From positions 511,937 through 575,936 of the forward strand of contig JAAAXO010000338.1 in NCBI GenBank assembly GCA_011799875.1: DNA of 64,000 nt. The letters run 5' to 3'. Positions 1-11,518 of the stretch are shown here, one piece after another. Position 1 is the first letter of the stretch. The number at the start of each line of letters is the position of its first letter. Source of the stretch: Thinopyrum elongatum. Taxonomy: Eukaryota; Streptophyta; Magnoliopsida; Poales; Poaceae. A model generated the notes under the pieces. The model was not told the origin of the DNA. It searched no databases and saw only the letters and a program-made list of their open reading frames with translations. The position numbers were made by a program, and so were the translations under genes.

Positions 1-2
1 AG

Positions 3-1349
3 ACGGAGGATGTACTTGCTACACATTTCTTTTGGCCAAAGATGAGACGGGATGTTGAGCGCTTTGTTGCTCGCTGCACTACATGTCAAAAAGCTAAGTC
101 ACGACTCAATCCTCATGGTTTATATATGCCGTTGCCTGTACCTAGTGTTCCATGGGAGGATATATCTATGGACTTTGTTTTGGGTTTACCTCGAACAAAG
201 AATGGGAGGGATAGCATATTTGTTGTCGTGGATAGGTTCTCGAAAATGGCACACTTTATACCATGTCATAAAAGCGATGATGCTGCTAATGTTGCTGATT
301 TGTTCTTTCGTGAAATTATACGCTTGCATGGTGTGCCAAATACTATTGTTTCAGATCGTGATACTAAATTTCTTAGCCACTTTTGGAGATGTTTATGGGC
401 TAAGTTGGGGACTAAACTGCTTTTTAGTACTACATGTCACCCCCAAACTGATGGACAAACTGAAGTAGTCAATAGAACATTGTCTACTATGCTTAGGGCT
501 GTTTTGAAGAATAACAAGAAAATGTGGGAAGAATGCTTGCCTCATATTGAATTTGCTTATAATCGTTCATTGCATTCTACTACTAAGATGTGTCATTTTG
601 AAATTGTGTATGGTTTCCTTCCTCGTGCACCAATTGATTTGTTGCCTCTTCCATCTTCGGAGAAGGTTAATTTTGATGCTAAACAACGTGCTGAATTGAT
701 CTTAAAAATGCATGAGTTAACTAAGGAGAACATTGAGCGTATGAATGCTAAATATAAACTTGCTGGAGATAAGGGTAGAAAACATGTTGTGTTTGCACCT
801 GGAGATCTTGTTTGGTTACATTTGCGTAAGGATAGATTTCCTGATTTGCGCAAATCAAAGCTAATGCCACGTGCTGATGGTCCTTTTAAGGTGTTAGAGA
901 AAATAAATGATAATGCATATAAGCTTGAGCTGCCTGCAGATTTTGGGGTTAGTCCCACTTTTAACATTGCAGATCTGAAGCCTTATTTGGGTGAGGAAGA
1001 TGAGCTTCCGTCGAGGACGACTTCATTTCAAGAAGGGGAGGATGATGAGGACATCAATACCATTGTTACACCCACAGCCCCTGCTTCTATACATACTGGA
1101 CCAATTACTAGAGCTCGCGCACGCCAATTAAAATATCAGGTACTTTCGTTTCTTGGTAATGATTCTAAAGTTCATGAGAATATGATGCTGCCTAAATTGG
1201 ATACATTTGTTTTGCTTACAAATGAAGGGCCTAGCTTGGACAAGAAAGAGGAACCTTGGAGCAAGTTCAAGCATGGAGATGATGGCATGCACAAGGGGAA
1301 CAAGAACGGAGTTACAAGTGATGATTTCAGGACTTTGAAGCCACCATAA
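3..1349 (+). CDS. CRM-A polyprotein C-terminus: integrase and LTR-encoded tail (5' partial)
   Basis: Open from the window edge to TAA at 1347-1349 (449 codons). It encodes the integrase that inserts the cDNA. The zinc-binding CxxC (CTTC) is near nt 76-87. The DDE core has a first Asp in MDF (~nt 171), a second Asp in SDRD (nt 354) and Glu in GQTEVV (nt 462), giving the expected DD35E spacing. [10 protein letters not shown] motif follows at ~nt 874. No chromodomain is evident. From nt 1043 the frame runs into the LTR and encodes an acidic stretch, a GPITRARAR motif and a Lys-rich end. This tail is the expected feature of CRM integrases, where a C-terminal motif is thought to guide insertion to CENH3 chromatin. 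No lesion is seen in the visible part. Confidence 0.85.
   Translation, partial: TEDVLATHFFWPKMRRDVERFVARCTTCQKAKSRLNPHGLYMPLPVPSVPWEDISMDFVLGLPRTKNGRDSIFVVVDRFSKMAHFIPCHKSDDAANVADLFFREIIRLHGVPNTIVSDRDTKFLSHFWRCLWAKLGTKLLFSTTCHPQTDGQTEVVNRTLSTMLRAVLKNNKKMWEECLPHIEFAYNRSLHSTTKMCHFEIVYGFLPRAPIDLLPLPSSEKVNFDAKQRAELILKMHELTKENIERMNAKYKLAGDKGRKHVVFAPGDLVWLHLRKDRFPDLRKSKLMPRADGPFKVLEKINDNAYKLELPADFGVSPTFNIADLKPYLGEEDELPSRTTSFQEGEDDEDINTIVTPTAPASIHTGPITRARARQLKYQVLSFLGNDSKVHENMMLPKLDTFVLLTNEGPSLDKKEEPWSKFKHGDDGMHKGNKNGVTSDDFRTLKPP
1030..1042 (+). other. Polypurine tract of CRM-A
   Basis: A purine run AAGAAGGGGAGGA directly abuts the LTR start TGATGAGG at 1043, where plus-strand priming would set the LTR 5' end. 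The same tract recurs, reversed, next to the LTRs at 19176 and 32401 and, slightly changed, at 38703-38715. It also encodes part of the polyprotein (QEGED). Confidence 0.85.
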
Positions 1350-1964
1350 TGAGTGTAGGAAGCCTTGGACGAAATATACAAGATGTCACTTCATAAATTT
1401 CGTCTAGAGGCTATTATAGGTGCTGCGTCACCTTATTATTGGGCCAGGCCCATGTAATTTCGAAATACTTGAGTATAGGCTGTTTTTAGAGTCCGTATGT
1501 GTGGGGAAACAAGAGATAGGGTTGGTTTCGGACCCCTCCTTCAAGGGCCACGAAATCCCCTCCTCTTCCTCCATATATACAGCCCTTAGGGCACCGTTTA
1601 GACTTTGGGTTTTGTTTAGATTAAAAGTTCGCCATAGCTGCAACTTCGCGTACTTCGTTTGTGTTCAACGACCAGACCAAGACGTCACAGAACCCCACCT
1701 TGATCAATAAAGCTTTCATCTTATATTCGCAATATCCAGATTGCAAATCTTAGTTTCTTGCTTGTTCTTCGTTTGCTTGCAGGAGATAGACCCTCGCGGT
1801 CAGGTTGATTGTGCTCCGGCGTGGTCAATAACCTCTCGGAGTTGGTTTAGCGATTGCTAAGGCGCGACGTCCTCGCACGTTCGTAGTCGGATCGTCAAAG
1901 TCTACTCCACCAAAAACGATAGCTATCATCTCATCGAAAGATCGGGACACCCTCGCCTCTATCA
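1043..1964 (+). repeat. CRM-A 3' LTR, 922 bp
   Basis: Starts TGATGAGGACATC and ends CCTCTATCA, with short inverted termini TGAT/ATCA. In order it holds the pol tail with its TAA at 1349, a TATA-like box (TCCATATATACAGCC near 1570-1590), a putative transcription start about 30 bp further on, and an AATAAA signal near 1704. Thirteen further full or broken relatives lie in the window, most 922 bp and nearly identical, which indicates recent amplification. Confidence 0.9.
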
Positions 1965-4900
1965 CAACATCACGGGACAGACCGTGAATACAACTTATAG
2001 GGTAAGTTGATCGCACCGACGAGCCTTCTCGCACCATTCAGAATGACCTATAATTTTTCGTGTGCATGAACAAAATGAGGATGAGCTGTTATGTACTTTA
2101 TGATCCAAGAATAATGCATTCGCTGGTGAAAACGTGAGGGTGGTAGCAGGATGGATGGTAGACCATGTAAAGCAAGAATTCTTCAGTTACGATGCAACGA
2201 AGAGACTCCTCCTTCTGTCGTGACTGAACCTGTAGTCTTTCCAGTTTGTAATGGAAGGATGGCGCATTGTTCTATATGCTTTTGTCCATATATCAGTCCG
2301 TAGGTGAGCTCACGGAAGGGTAGTAGAGGGTGGCAGAGTATACTTCAAACAAAAAAGCATCTGAAACTCAATTTTAAAAGCCGGATCTTGACTCCAAATG
2401 TTGTCGAAGCCGGCGAGTGGGTTATGGACGCATACAACTTCTTGTTGTGATCGTTTTGGCGGGCCATGGTGCTCCGATGAAGTTTTCATGGCCAAATTGT
2501 GGCCGTTTTATGGATACAACATCATGGGACAAACCGTGAACTCAACTTATAGGGTAAGTTGACCGCACCGACGAGCCATCTTGCATCATTCAGAATGACC
2601 TATAATTTTTCATGTGCATGAACAGAATGAGGATGAGCTGTTATGTACTTTATGATCCAAGAATAATGCATTCGCCGGTGAAAACATGAGGGTGGTAGCG
2701 AGATGGATGGTAGACCATGTAAAGCATGAATTCTTCGGTTACGATGCAACGAAGAGACTCCTCCTTCTGTCGTGACTGAACCTGTAGTCTTTCTAGTTTG
2801 TAATGGAAGTGATAGAGGCGAGGGTGTCCTGATCTTTCGATGAGATGATAGCTATCGTTTTTGGTGGAGTAGACTTTGACGATCCGACTACGAACGTGCG
2901 AGGACGTCGCGCCTTAGCAATCGCTAAACCAACTCCGAGAGGTTATTGACCACGCCGGAGCACAATCAACCTGACCACGAGGGTCTATCTCCTGCAAGCA
3001 AACGAAGAACAAGCAAGAAAGTAAGATTTGCAATCTAGATATTGCGAATATAAGATGAAAGCTTTATTGATCAAGGTGGGGTTCTGTGACGTCTTGGTCT
3101 GGTCGTTGAACACAAACGAAGTACGCGAAGTTGCAGCTATGGCGAACTTTTAATCTAAACAAAACCCAAAGTCTAAACGGTGCCCTAAGGGCTGTATATA
3201 TGGAGGAAGAGGAGGGGATTTCGTGGCCCTTGAAGGAGGGGTCCGAAACCAACCCTATCTCTTGTTTCCCCACACATACGGACTCTAAAAACAGCCTATA
3301 CTCAAGTATTTCGAAATTACATGGGCCTGGCCCAATAATACGGTGACGCAGCACCTATAATAGCCTCTGGACGAAATTTATGAAGTGACATCTTGTATAT
3401 TTCGTCCAAGGCTTCCTGCACTCATTATGGTGGCTTCAAAGTCCTGAAATCATCACTTGTAACTCCGTTCTTGTTCCCCTTGTGCATGCCATCATCTCCA
3501 TGCTTGAACTTGCTCCAAGGTTCCTCTTTCTTGTCCAAGCTAGGCCCTTCATTTGTAAGCAAAACAAATGTATCCAATTTAGGCAGCATCATATTCTCAT
3601 GAACTTTAGAATCATTACCAAGAAACGAAAGTACCTGATAATTTAATTGGCGTGCGCGAGCTCTAGTAATTGGTCCAGTATGTATAGAAGCGGGGGCTGT
3701 GGGTGTAACAATGGTATTGATGTCCTCATCAGGAAGGATGGCGCATTGTTCTATATGCTATTGTCCATATATCAGTCCGTAGGTGAGCTCACAGAAGGGT
3801 GGTAGAGGGTGGCAAAGTATACTTCAAACATAAAATCGTCCGAAACACAATTTTAAAAGCTAGATCTTGCCTTCGAAATGTTGTCGAAGCCGGTGAGTGG
3901 GTTATGGACGCATACACGGGACAGACCGCTTTATGGATACAACATCACGGGACAGATCGTGAAAACAACTTATAGGGTAAGTTGATCACACCGACAAGCC
4001 ATCTTGCACAATTCAGAATGACCTATAATTTTTTCGTGTGCATGAACAGAATTAGGATGAGCTGTTATGTACATTATGGTCCAAGAATAATGCATTCGCT
4101 GGTGAAAATGTGAGGGTGGCAGCGGGATGGATGGTAGACCATGTAAAGCAAGAATTCTTCGGTTACGACGCAACGAAGAGACTCCTCCTTCTGTCATGAC
4201 TGAACCTGTAGTCTTTCTAGTTTGTAATGGAAGGATGGTGCATTGTTCTATATGTTATTGTCCATATATCAGTCCGTAGGTGAGCTCACGGGAGGGTGGC
4301 AGAGTATAGTTCAAACATAAAATCGTCCAAAACTCAATTTTACAAGCCGGACCTTGCCTTCGAAATGTTGGCGAAACCAGCGAGCGGGTTATGGTCACAT
4401 ACAACTTCTCATTGTGATCGTTTTGGCAGGTCATGGAACTCCAATGGAGTTTTCATGGCCAAATTGTGGCCGCTTTATGGATACAACATCACGGGACACA
4501 CCGTGAATACAACTTATAGGGTAAGTTGATCGCACCGACGAGCCATCTTGCACCATTCAGAATGACCTATAATTTTTCGTGTGCATGAACAGAATGAGGA
4601 TGAGCTGTTATGTACTTTATGATCCAAGAATAATGCATCCGCTGGTGAAAACGTGAGGGTGGTAGCGGGATGGGTGGTAGACCATGTAAAGCATGAAGTC
4701 GTCGGTTACGATGCAACAAAGAGCCTCCTCCTTCTGTCGTGACTGAACCTGTAGTCTTTCTAGTTTGTAATGGAAGGATGGCGCATTGTTCTATATGCTA
4801 TTGTCCATATATCAGTCCGTAGGTGAGCTCACGGAAGGGTGGTAGAGGGTGGCAGAGTATACTTCAAACATAAAATCGTCTGAAACTCAATTCTAAAAGC

Positions 4901-5302
4901 CGGATCTTGCCTCTGAAATGTTGTCGAAGCCGGCGAGTGGGTTATGGACGCATACAACTTCTCGTTGTGATCGTTTTGGCGGGTCATGGAGCTCCGATGG
5001 AGTTTTCATGGCCAAATTGTGGCCGCTTTATGGATACAACATCACGGGACAGACCGTGAATACAACTTATTGGGTAAGTTGATCGCACCGACGAGCCATC
5101 TTGCACCATTCAGAATGACCTATAATTTTTCGTGTGCATGAGCAGAATAAGGATGAGCTGTTATGTACTTTATGATCCAATAATAATGCATTCGCTGGTG
5201 AAAACGTGCGGGTGGTAGCGGGATGGATGGTAGACCATGTAAAGCCAGAATTCTTCGGTTACGACGCAACGAAGAGACTCCTCCTTCTGTCGTGACTGAA
5301 CC
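1965..5302. repeat. Tandem array of a ~550-bp unit, about 4.5 copies
   Basis: Anchoring on CACGGGACAGACCGTG, units begin near 1972, 2524, 3947, 4491 and 5044. After removing the solo LTR, spacings are 552, ~496 (an internal deletion near 3915), 544 and 553 bp; the last unit is cut at 5302. Units look about 95% alike by eye and hold no convincing gene. Wheat centromeres are reported to carry satellites of ~550 and ~566 bp (CentT550/CentT566). The period fits, but I cannot compare sequences, so that identity is a hypothesis. Confidence 0.85.
2810..3731 (-). mobile_element. Solo CRM-A LTR with TSD GGAAG
   Basis: A complete 922-bp LTR lies reversed (TGATAGAGGC... to ...TCCTCATCA). It is flanked by GGAAG at 2805-2809 and GGAAG at 3732-3736. 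Neighbouring array units show the empty site (AATGGAAGGATGGCGC near 2250, 4226 and 4770), so the site and duplication are proven internally. A solo LTR is what recombination between the two LTRs of one inserted element leaves. Confidence 0.95.
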
Positions 5303-5990
5303 TGATGCGGAGCATCCTATGGACATCACGATGTCAGTAGTCCCTTTGGCAAGTGACATGTGCGACATCTACTTCACATACACAAAGGTGAATCATCTCC
5401 TTTTCACGTGCTCACTTGACCCCTTCGAGGATGGTATACTATTTGACACTCCACTCGTTTGCATGCATAGGTATTGTCGGAGCTTCACGGATGACGAGGA
5501 GGAGTGCAAGCGCCAAGGAACAACTACACCATCCGCGAGGGAAGCGTGGAAGCGAAGGCGGAAGAAACGGAGCTGCTGCAAGCTACAGCCACCGGACGTC
5601 CGGACGCCACCGGACATCCGGTACCTGACGCAGTCCAGATGGCCAGGAGAGCTACAGCCGATGAGACCTTCAGCGGCCGGACGACCGACGACCATCGGAC
5701 GTCCGACAAGTCCCAGTGACCGGACGACCGGTGCCACCTGTCTAGAGAAGAAACATCGGAAGTCCGACGCCCTCCGGACGACCGGACCTCCGCGAGCGAC
5801 CCGACGTCTGACACTGCGTGTGCGCAGCCGGGCCTTTGGCCTTGTATCTCTCTCCCACTTACCCCTTCGTGGCTTAGACTATAAATAGACCACCCCCACC
5901 TCCTGAGTAGCACATAGCTAGCTTTATTCAATAATAACAGCAGAAATGTAGCATAAGTAAACAAACGATGAGTCCCATCAATGCCCATTA
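5303..5990 (+). repeat. LTR-like segment of family D (right end uncertain)
   Basis: It breaks the tandem array at GAACC|TGATGCGGAGCATCC. This start resembles the start of LTR C on the minus strand (TGATGCAGAGCATCC, 12481). It contains many CCGGAC/GTCCGG motifs (5590-5790), a TATA box in ACTATAAATAGACC (~5879-5892) and TTCAATAATAA (~5927). An open stretch reads from the array into it (5223-5888) but matches nothing I know. No primer site was found downstream, so this may be a solo or truncated LTR. Confidence 0.5.
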
Positions 5991-8501
5991 GCGAAATGCT
6001 GAGTGAAGACTCGCGACCCTACTGTATCTCACTGATCATCTGAAAATCCTGCAGCATGATAAGTTGCAGCCACAAGGGTCAATTCATTGAATGTATTGGC
6101 AAATCACACATAATGATATAGCAAACCTACATCCACAAGCAAAGTATGACAAACAGAACACTCATGTTGGTTTGTAGAAGAATGTCTTCACCTACCTCCA
6201 CTAACTGAACTCACAACCATATCTAATTTATTCGCCCATGATAACCCCAAAGATTCTAAGTAAACATGACAAGAACTTCAGAAGCCTCTCAAGTGCGCTT
6301 TGTCAGTGGCGCATTCTCTAGGAACCATAGAGCGCTCTGCCAAGGACGCATTCACCTGATTTAAGTTCCGAAAACTATACCTCGCCTCAAGTGCGCTCTG
6401 TCAATGGCGCATTCTCTAGGGACAATAGAGCGCTCTGCCAGTGACGCATGCACCTGGTTAAAAATCCCGAGCCTACGGCTATAAACACTCACCACTTTCA
6501 TGGACCACTCGACACATGCCCACGTCTACCATGGCAAGCTAATCACACCATCACGTAATACAATCAATATCAGAATATGACAACAGAGAACATACAGATC
6601 AAACCAAGCACATGTCATAGCATAAAAATCACACATGCATAGCAGAATATAGGATGAGCAAAAATCAAAAGTGCAAACTTGCCTTGAACGGTGTTGAAGT
6701 ACTCTAACGCTTAATTCTGATCCGCTTCGCACTCCGGACAATCTATACGTTTAATGAATGCACCGATAAATAAACCGTGCTCACATAACACTAAAATAAA
6801 GTAAACAACAAATAATTCAAATAAAACTTAAATAACAGAACATATCAGTAGGTATATATTATCTACATGCTATTAGGATCACGATGCAAAAAGAATCAAC
6901 TAATTTGTATCAACGGTTTGAAAGATATGGCCTCCGGAAGGTTAAATTCAAATATGATCAAATTCAAATTTAAACAGTTCAAAAATGTGAAATTTTGGTT
7001 CTACAATATTCTCCTGGTCACTACGAGTACACAGGAAAAAAAATCGATGAATTTGGAGTTACGGATCTCAATATATACCTAAACTAAAATATGATATGGA
7101 ATCTGCAAAGAAAAATTGTGCCATGACAGCGTTCCTGGAAGAACTGCCGTGGCTGTTGTGGATGTGCCACATGGCGGGCTGCCACTGGCTGAGAACCATT
7201 CGCTGCGAGGCTTAAACGACTGTCGGCCGCTATTTAGTGCATACCGCTTCGAAGAAAAAAAACAGCATTGATCTGAGCGGTTAAAACCAGATCGGGCAGT
7301 CGGGATTTGCTCACCGGAGAAAGAACAGAGAAGGAGGCACCGGACTTGGAGACGATGGCCACGGTGGCTCGGTGGTGATGTGGGCGACCGCTACAGAGGG
7401 TATCCAGCGACGAAGAGATTACTGACGGGTGTGGAGCGCGACGGAGAAGAACTAGGTGACCTCGAAAATGATGGAGCTTGCTCCTGTTGCTGCTGCGCCC
7501 GGTGGTTCTCCGGACGAACTCCGGCGGCGCGACCTTTGCTCGTAAGCTCAACCCACTACTGTTTTTGACCAGGAAAACAAGCCAAGGAGGTGCGGTGAAA
7601 TTCGGAAGAGGGAATAGAGCAACGGAAGGTCTCGGGGTTCTCTTACAGCGACGGGATCACGAGCTTCAGCGACGGTGCTCCGGCCAGATCGGAACGGCTC
7701 TGTAGGGCAAGGTAGGGCATCAAAGTTCAAAAAAAGAGAGAAAATCGTAAGAGGAGGGGTTGGGGATCTTATATAGGGCGTCACTCGCGCGTGGAGTCGA
7801 GGGATCAATCGATCGATCAATTCAACTTGGTCTGTTACGGCCACAGTGTTCGTGATGAACACGGTGTGTTGGAGGAGATGACAAGCGGGACCCAGAGTCA
7901 GCGGCAGAGAGGTGAGAGAGAGAGAGAAAAAACAAACAGGAAAGGCTGCGGGGTGGGCTGCGGCTGTGCGGGGAAATGGGCCGGCCTGCTGACGCTGTGC
8001 TACTGCTGCTCTAGCGCACTGGGCGACGAACATGAGTTGGGCTGCTGCTGGCCCAGATAAACAGTAAAGACAGCGAAATATAAATAGGTACAGGACATAT
8101 ATTTTGGCTAAAAGTAAGATACCAGAATAAATCGTAAAATACTATAAACACACAGTAAAAATAATAACACTAATATAGACTACAGGAAAACTAGTTCCAC
8201 TCCTAGTGCAAATTTTGCAAATATATTTTCATGCAATAGGCCACACAAACAACAATATAACACTCAAATAAAATAATTGGGAGTTTATAAAATTGCAGAA
8301 ATACATCAGGTTAACTCCAAATAATATTCTACTCATTATGAACTTTTATAACAGGGAAAAAGTCATGTTATCTCCACTCCAATAATTTGCCTTAAGTTGC
8401 AATAACAGTTTGAATATTCAGAAAATTCAAATATGCATAGAAATCATGATGACAAAGAATGATCCTATTAACATTCCAAATCTGAAAATTTGGGATGTTA
8501 C
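5991..8501 (-). repeat. Probable long LTR of family E (left boundary not found)
   Basis: Read on the minus strand, a sequence starting TGTAACATCCCAAAT at 8501 cuts into the family C gag. That start is common for long LTRs of grass gypsy elements. A minus-strand TATA box (CCTATATAAGATCC, ~7765-7778) is followed by a GC-rich leader-like stretch to about 7230, then AT-rich sequence. No TSD partner for GTGCG (8502-8506) was recognised on the left. Open frames here look like chance. A local duplication lies at 6290-6455. Confidence 0.4.
6290..6455. repeat. Two-copy direct repeat, period ~95 bp
   Basis: TCAAGTGCGCTYTGTCARTGG is followed by a shared GCGCATTCTCTAGG, ATAGAGCGCTCTGCCA and GACGCAT...CACCTG in both copies. 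The copies start near 6291 and 6386. It lies inside the probable LTR of family E. Confidence 0.75.
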
Positions 8502-10123
8502 AGTGCGCCGAGTGGGGCACTCAAATGTCTTGTGGTCTCGGCCTTGACATGTGAAGCATTTGATGGAACTTGTCTTGACGGTCTCATTCGTTGGAGTAGA
8601 TGATGATGATGAAGCTCTCGGCTTGAAGTTGCTTGTAGTGGAAGGGCGACTTGGAGGTGTCGAAGTTGACAAAGATTTCTTGTAGCTTGACTTTTCGCCG
8701 TTGCTTGGTCAAGCTTTGGTCGAGGAAGAAGGCGTCGTAGTCGTAGAAGCTTGATTGTAGGAGCCGTAGGTCTTGGAAGAGTACTTGGCATACTTGTAGT
8801 CATCTTGCACTTGTCGCTCCGCCTTGGTAGCTTGATGCACTAGCTCGAGGAGGTTGGAGTAAGGTTGGAAGTCGGCGATGTTCTTGATAGGATGGTTGAG
8901 TCCATTCAAGAACCGTTCCATGGTTTGCTCCTCATCTTCCATGACATTAGCTCGTATCATTGCAATCTCCATTTCCTTGTAGTATTCTTCAACAGGATTA
9001 GTGCCTTACTTGAGGAGTTGCAACCTTTTGAAGAGGTCTCGACTATAGTGTGTAGGCACAAAGCGCGCTCGCATGACATCCTTCATTTGATTCCATGTTG
9101 TGATGGGTGGGTAACCTTTTGCTTCTTTCCGCTCAATGACTTGCTCCCACCAAATGAGTACATAGTCTTGGAACTCAAGCGATGCCATGGCAATCTTCTT
9201 TTCTTCTTCATAGTTGTGCAAACGGAAGATCTTGTCAACTTTCAATGCCCATGAAAGGTAGTCTTCGGGATCGTTGCTTTCGGAGAACTTGGGCATGGTG
9301 AACTTGAGCTTGGCATAGCGTTGCTCTTTGATGCGTGCGGGTCGATGGTGATGACGCTCTTGTCGTGGTGGAGGATCTTGAACCGCTTGTTCCTCGTGCC
9401 CCGCTTGATTAACTTGACGTTGAGGGCGTGGAATTCTTGCACGGTTCCTCATCTCTTGGCGCTCCTCAAGGTGTGCGGCTTATTCTTGTCCCTCTCTACG
9501 GAGGGCCTCTTCTTGTATACGTACTTGGCGGTTGCGCTCGTTGACGGCTTGTGTTGCTTCGCGTAGAGCACGTTGGGCTTCAAGGGCTTGTTCCTCACGA
9601 TGATGTTGCTCTTGTCGAGGGGCATCTCCATCTTGATGTTCGTGTTGATCTTGGCGTATTAGAGCTGCTCTTGGACCAGAGGATCATTAGCTTGGCGACG
9701 CAGTTGTTCACATTCCCGGAGGCGTTCTTGTAATCCGTTGCCATGAAATGGGTTGCGTTGAGCTTGAATATCTTGCTGATCTTGGCAATGATGCGAACGA
9801 ACTCGTAGAAAACTTGCATCCGAAGAATGTCGACTTGAATGGTGCAGGCTTGAGTATGATGAAGAGGTAGAAGAGCGCTTGGCCATCATGCCTCGTATGT
9901 CTTCCTTGAGAGATGCCATCGATGTGTCGAAGTAGTCTCTTGTACGTTGCTCGGATTGTCGCAAGTCGGTAGCGAGTTGATCGATGCGGTCACCCAATGC
10001 TTCGTTCTCTTGATGCAAAGCTCTTTGCGCGCCGAAAAGGTGGTTCTTGGTGACGTAGTTGTTCGGGTCCTTGTCTTGCTCAATGAAGAGTGGATTCAAA
10101 GAAGTAGTTGGCCTATCCATCAT
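8502..10123 (-). pseudogene. Family C gag remnant
   Basis: The first ATG is at 10123. The conserved Gag core lies at ~9006-9330 (QDYVLIWWEQV, TTWNQMKDVMRARF). A zinc knuckle CFTCQGRDHKTFEC lies at ~8505-8560, with Asp where Gly is usual before His. Stops interrupt the frame near 9659, 9481, 9006 and 8709, so the gene is dead. At 8501 it is cut by the E LTR start, and everything after the knuckle is missing. The N-terminal third is Gln/Arg-rich and probably coiled-coil. Confidence 0.8.
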
Positions 10124-11498
10124 CTCAAGCAAATATGTGAGTGGAAGAAAGGAAAGAACTGGACCAAATGTACCTTATCCGATGTTGAAAGTGGATCAAT
10201 GATCACTTGATAATGTAACAAGGAAATAGCACAATTGGTACTGGATCTTGTCGATTCTCACACCTACACAAATAAAGCTTTTGGAGTAGCTTGGTGAGGA
10301 TGGTGGCACAAAATTTATGCAATTGTTAGCAAGATTCAATAATGTTGAAAAAGATTCACAAATTCGCAAGTGCAACAAGTAGACCAATAGCAAAATGTGG
10401 CACACGGAAACACACGCATGGATAGATAAATGGGGTCGTGCAACCAAGGAATGAGCTCAAAATGTGGAATCCACGGAAAATGCTCTTGTTGCACAACGCT
10501 AGAGAGACGCTAGCACGATTGCTCAATAGGCAGATACGATACTTGTGCACAATCTACAAAGCCAAAATGCAACGACTTCTATCCCAAGTATGATATATAT
10601 GTATGGTATTTCGATGATATGATGCTATGGCTCTTGCTTACAAGCTTTTTGCCTATCTTTTCCTTTTGCTTAAAAGTTTTTTGGCTCTTTCTCTTTTGAG
10701 TTCTTTCGTTGGCCACTTATGCAAATTCTCACGAACCAAGTGTATATGCGGGAACAACCTTTTGACACAAGAGATGATATGATTATACCAAGTTGAGGTA
10801 TGTCTGCACTGGAAGGTGTATCGATGAACACTAAAGTGCACAAGTAACATTGCCGGCAATACTCAATGGCTAGTCTCAATAGGCAAGTGACGTAAAATGG
10901 GCTAGGGGTTCACAATGCAATGGCAAGGGAGAGTATATGAAGATGTCTTCGAGGATACCGTCCTTGCTTACGGTTGGTATGAAGATGAATTGGTCGTTGA
11001 CGATGATGATTTCGTAGGCCGTGAAGGGTTGATATTGTGGTGCACGGTCTCCAGTACGTTGGCGAAGATGCCGCTGCACCTAGGGCGAAGATGCCCTTCT
11101 CGAAGAAGTGTCAAAGTTGCGGAAGTCATCTGGCGGTTGTTGAGCGGTGGTAGGGCGGTTGTACCGGTCAAGCGGTAGTACCGGTGTTCGGAGCGGTGCA
11201 ACCAATAATTCTGGGAAAAAATTCCAGAATTTGAGTCGGGACAGAAAAACACGATTTCCAACGTGAAAATTAATGTGGAAACAAAATTTGGGGGGGGGGG
11301 GGGGGGTTCGTGGTGGGGAATGCTAGGTCTACTCAAAAGACAATGAATCCATGGATCAAAATCAACAAAACATCATCAAACCAACAAATCACAAAAAATT
11401 GGTATGGCTCTTTTTGTGGGGATTTTTGAAATTGGACAAAAACACACAAAATTAGGCTAGAAAGTGGGGGTAGGGACTCCAAGTTCGTGATCAACCAT
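10124..11498 (-). other. Untranslated leader of family C element
   Basis: The stretch lies between the primer site and gag and shows no convincing gene. It includes a run of 17 G at about 11290-11306. Near 11149-11210 there is a small cluster of CGGTTGTACCGGT/CGGTAGTACCGGT motifs that recurs more densely in the LTR to the right. Confidence 0.55.
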
Positions 11499-11512
11499 GG
11501 CTCATGATGCCA
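11499..11512 (-). other. Candidate primer-binding site of family C
   Basis: On the minus strand this reads TGGCATCATGAGCC, close to the usual plant tRNA-Met type site TGGTATCAGAGCC. It follows the LTR end CCCTACA by a few bases. Confidence 0.6.
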
Positions 11513-11518
11513 AGATGA

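Larger units (their letters stand above)
1..1964 (+). mobile_element. CRM-A LTR retrotransposon, 3' part (rest lies left of the window)
   Basis: The stretch holds the integrase end of a Ty3/gypsy polyprotein, a polypurine tract and a complete 922-bp 3' LTR. The LTR ends TCTATCA at 1964. The next bases, CAACA, are native to the tandem repeat, so the element was inserted into that array. The matching left TSD is outside the window. LTR signature, pol reading into the LTR and the GPITRARAR tail fit the CRM centromeric clade (family knowledge). Calling it Cereba/CRW-like is inference. Confidence 0.85.

Noticed and set aside
1420..1710. Repeated 96-codon frame (MLRHLIIGPGP type) after each pol tail
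   Set aside because: It lies in LTR untranslated sequence and is copied only because the LTRs are near identical; no domain and no coding bias.
3131..3602. 71- and 69-codon frames repeated near every LTR
   Set aside because: Antisense or shadow frames of the LTR.
1965..5302. CRISPR-like or rDNA spacer array
   Set aside because: Unit length ~550 bp with no spacers, plant context, and no rRNA sequence.
5223..5888. 221-codon frame across the array edge
   Set aside because: It starts inside the tandem repeat and runs through GC-rich LTR sequence; the composition explains its openness. It could include a family D pol tail, but no motif supports it.
7234..8060. Several 75-161-codon frames in GC-rich DNA
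   Set aside because: Overlapping frames on both strands, no domains; better explained as the leader or LTR of family E.
11290..11306. G17 run as a functional G-quadruplex
   Set aside because: A single homopolymer in a dead leader; could be a sequencing or slippage product.
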